From NCBI GenBank assembly GCA_023935145.1, contig CM043700.1, positions 135,752,828 through 135,816,827 on the forward strand: a stretch of 64,000 nt of DNA. Reading direction: 5' to 3'. Below, piece by piece: positions 61,101 to 64,000 of the stretch (the stretch's first letter is position 1; each line of letters starts with the position of its first letter). A model generated the notes under the pieces. That model did no database searches, was not told the DNA's origin, and worked only from the letters and a program-made list of their open reading frames with translations. The translations under genes and the position numbers were made by a program. This DNA is from Bretschneidera sinensis. Its lineage: Eukaryota > Streptophyta > Magnoliopsida > Brassicales > Akaniaceae.

Positions 61101-61780
61101 TATGAAATTCAAAAAAATAATGCTACCAGTGAAATTCCTTAAAATCATCAATGAAGTTTTGAACCGGTCTAAAACAATTATTTTAAATCCGAGAATTTTT
61201 GGGAAAACTCTAGTCATTTTGAGATTTGAAAAGGTAGGCATAGAGAAAAATTATTGGTTGGTTCGGGTCTAAAACGTTATTTTAAACGCGTTGGAAATTT
61301 TATCGGTAATTTTAAATAATTTTATTAATAACAATAATATAAATATGAGATTAAAAATATAACATTATCAATAAAAAAATTTAAATTCCTGATAAAATTT
61401 CAATTGATTTAAAATATAAGTTATATATACTCGAGCAGCCACGTATTTCTCGGGCATAAGAGACCCAACTAAAGCCACGTCATCACATTATCTAGGAGTT
61501 ATCAAAGTTTGCTAACGTGGCACAACTTTCAACTCAACTTCCAATCACCATTAACCAAACAAAATTTCCATTTCTAAAAGCCAAAGCCAAAAAAAATTTC
61601 TGTGAAGGGGAAAGCCTGAAAATTGACAGATTTTGAGTGTGGGGTCTGCAAATCACAGCCCACATAACCAAAATTATGAGCTCAAATTCTGCACATCTCT
61701 CGAATTCCCAAGCTCAGAGAGAAGAGACAATGGAGGGTTGTGAACAATGAAGAAGAATAGTCGTCGTTTATGTTTGTTCC
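58191..61780. other. AT-rich intergenic, no gene
   Basis: No supported gene in 3.6 kb. 60925-61430 holds two related inverted-repeat units, and a short tandem repeat lies at 61006-61125. The last ~100 bp before 61781 should be the leader of the SGRL gene. Confidence 0.65.
60925..61430. repeat. Two inverted-repeat units with an internal ~36-bp tandem repeat
   Basis: 60930-61180 starts TTAGACCGGGTTTAAAAC and ends in GTTTTGAACCGGTCTAAAACA, its inverse. The loop holds four copies of GTGTGAGACTCAAAAAATAATA...-like units (61010-61125). 61255-61430 is a second copy (TCGGGTCTAAAAC...). Related sequence occurs at 30300-30460. Confidence 0.75.
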
Positions 61781-63892
61781 ATGGCCTGCTATTGTGCTCA
61801 TTACCATGTCTTTTCACTGTCACCACACAGAAATTTCCCTGTCCACAATAACACAAATTTCAGATTTTCAAAGAGAATTAGGGGTCTTCAGCATTCTTCC
61901 ATTAGCAATGACGGGGCTTCCTACAATAGCCTTGTCTCTGAGGTGCATCTTTTCTCTTATCTCTATATTAATACGCTCTTCAATTAAAACCAAAAAGAAA
62001 CATTTTTCTTTATTTTGGTTGCATGTCAAAAGAAAAGTTTAAGTGGAAAAATAACACAATGTGAAGAAAATGGGTTTCAAATGTAATTTTTCTTTTTCAT
62101 TTTCCTCTCCTTCACAATTTCCAAGATTATTCTTTTAGTTTTCGGTGGTAATACACCACATGGGTACTTTGGGAGTCATTGATTGCAATATTCCTTGATG
62201 ACATTTTAGGATAAACCATGTCACAAGCTCATTAGCTGCTGCAAGTTGGTTGCTAAAGACCTGTAAATTTCACATTGACATCGATCCTTTTTAGCCCTAT
62301 GCAATATATGGGAAAGATTTGGTCAAAATGTAAAAAATGTGGTAGAAATCTGTCTGATGGTTGCATATCCTTTTGACTTGATATAAAAATACTACCCTAT
62401 CTGATTTAACTTTATTTTAACTCCTTGGACATTATAGACCTCTTCAAATATTGTGTATACTGTATGTATGACCAATTTAATTATAGTCTTTCCAGAACCT
62501 TGGGAATCTTTCTGAGGTCAATACTAGTCTAGTATACTACTTCCTAGATTCTCGTCCTCTTCAACATTTTCATTTGAATGATGCCCCATAATGTTCTGTC
62601 CTCTTTCTTTGGTCCACAAACTCAGCTATAACAAAAATTCTGTTGTCCCAGTGATGATGTGCAAATTAAGAAGCTTACTGTCAATATACTTATAATTGAA
62701 ATCCTACAACCCATCATTTTATAATTTTGAGCTTGATTGGTTGCTACAAGGAGGATCCATGTTTCTTTGTTTCACTGGTTTATTAATCCTATTTCTCATG
62801 TCTCTCTCATTTACTGATTTACACTACATGATAAACTTAACTTTATGTAGTAAGCTCTGTATAATCTGAAAGCATAAAATTTATACAACTTTTCCTTCTT
62901 GTCAGTCATTTTGCTATTCACTTTGATCATATAAAGTGAAAAGAATTTAAGAGAAAAAAGAAACAAGAAAGATAAAAGTAAATGGATTATTACACTTAGC
63001 AATTCAGCCCTCTCACTTCTAAGATTTAATTTCTCGTTTTCTTCTATTCTTTTGTTTGCTCAGCTACTAAAGGAATCATTATTTATTTCAGCTATATTTT
63101 TATGTAATGTTTCAGTAGAAAAGCAATGGTTTACAAGCGTCTTTAATGCAGATGCAAAGTCCTTCTCTGCCTGCTTACCATATTAAGATTGTTTATGTTG
63201 TTTTGAACATCTTGTTTAACAACCACTGATAAATACTCAGGATGTATCATCAATTCCCAAAACATGATTGCTTGTTTCAAACAGCCATGGTGCTGCATTG
63301 TTTTGGTCATTGTGCTACAATAATCTATTGTTTTCTCTGCGTGTCAAATTGGATATTGCTAGGCTGTTAGGCTTTTGGTTCCTCCAGCAAGTTTTGAGGC
63401 TTCAAAGCTGAAAGTAGTTTTCTCGGGAGAGGAATTGAATAAATATTCCGCAATTATCCCAAGAATCTACATCCTTTCCCATTGTGACTTTACAGCTAAC
63501 TTAACCTTGACCATCTCCAATGTCATCAACTTTCATCAGGTATGCATTCCTACAGCTTACTAGTCTGGCATTTGAATCTTGTACTAATGTCTAAACTTCA
63601 CATAAGCAGTTAGGACAGGCACTCTGTTCATCTCGCATTACCATTTCTTGAATATGTTTGTAGATTGGATAAATTTGTGGCATGTAATATCAAGATTTTT
63701 GTTGCATTTTCTGCATTCTTGTGTGAATGGCAGTTAAAAGGGTGGTACAACAAGGATGATGTGGTTGCTGAGTGGAAGAAAGTGAAAGAGGACATGTGCT
63801 TGCATATCCACTGCTATGTGAGCGGCCCCAGTAGCTTGCTAGATCTAACTGCTGAGTTTAGATACCACATATTCTCCAAGGAATTGCCTTTG
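61781..63892 (+). CDS. SGRL: STAY-GREEN-LIKE Mg-dechelatase, first three exons (3' end outside window)
   Basis: Exons 61781-61942, 63363-63539 and 63734-63892 are all phase 0 and encode 166 residues; a donor GTATGC at 63893 leads to further exon(s) beyond the window. Start MACYCAHYHVFSLSPHRNF is chosen because it gives a Ser/Arg/Asn-rich plastid transit-like leader in frame with exon 2; an ATG at 61770 is in another frame. Residues from 55 on match the SGR family: LLVPPASFEASKLKVVF, then LKGWYNKDDVVAEWKKVKED, LHIHCYVSG and LLDLTAEFRYHIFSKELPL. SGR/SGRL enzymes remove Mg from chlorophyll a or chlorophyllide a in the chloroplast. SGRL lacks the Cys-rich C-terminal motif of SGR, which cannot be checked here because that end is missing, so SGRL versus SGR rests on overall likeness and the leader. 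Confidence 0.9.
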
Positions 63893-64000
63893 GTATGCTT
63901 TTCTTTTGCAATATACTCTGCACTAGTGTTCAATTTCTATATTACATCGACTTCAAATGATTAGGACACATCTATATTAAGGTACTATGGTTATGACATC

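Overview
The window is plant nuclear DNA. It has eudicot-style spliced genes with GT-AG introns, AT-rich intergenic DNA, and many Ty1/copia LTR retrotransposons whose primer-binding sites match initiator tRNA-Met. The cluster of wall-associated kinase genes, an intact PMT26-type methyltransferase and a STAY-GREEN-LIKE gene suggest a woody dicot, probably a rosid. The species cannot be fixed from the sequence alone.

Left half (1-31 kb) is a decaying tandem array of wall-associated receptor kinase (WAK) genes broken by retrotransposons. A nearly complete Tnt1-like copia (A, 1-4896) sits inside the kinase exon of one WAK, whose 3' end survives at 4897-5503. A gag-only, non-autonomous LTR element (B, 5936-15340, TSD ATGGT) follows. 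B carries a younger copia (C, 7607-12994, TSD TTATT) in its interior and a solo LTR (D, 14619-15053, TSD TCTTC) in its 3' LTR. Another solo LTR lies at 16566-17041 (TSD ATAAC). WAK pseudogenes follow at 18247-21010 and 22312-29580. The second is interrupted by a reverse-oriented copia (E, 24178-29180) of the same family as A.

Middle (31-47 kb): a Sirevirus-like copia (F, 31289-38786, TSD CATTT) lies between the promoter relic and the 5'-end relic of another WAK. F has palindrome-rich LTRs, several polypurine tracts and an extra ORF downstream of pol. The only apparently intact WAK (40853-43816, three exons, 740 aa) comes next. After it is a WAK 3' end split by a 5'-truncated L1-type LINE with an RNase H domain (45108-46160, 13-bp TSD and poly(A)).

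Right part (47-64 kb) is quiet single-copy DNA. It holds a small secreted-peptide gene (47641-47865, minus) with a proline-rich motif resembling the IDA/IDL peptide core, and an eight-exon PMT26-like Golgi methyltransferase (51076-57186, minus, 825 aa). About 3.6 kb of AT-rich intergenic DNA with inverted-repeat elements follows, then the first three exons of STAY-GREEN-LIKE Mg-dechelatase (61781-63892, plus), which runs off the window.

The strongest points for a second look are the gag stop codon shared by copia copies A and E, the gag-only element B, the extra ORF and palindromic LTRs of Sirevirus F, the duplicated primer-binding site in C, and the IDA-like peptide gene, whose 3' flank was copied into the WAK tandem duplication.
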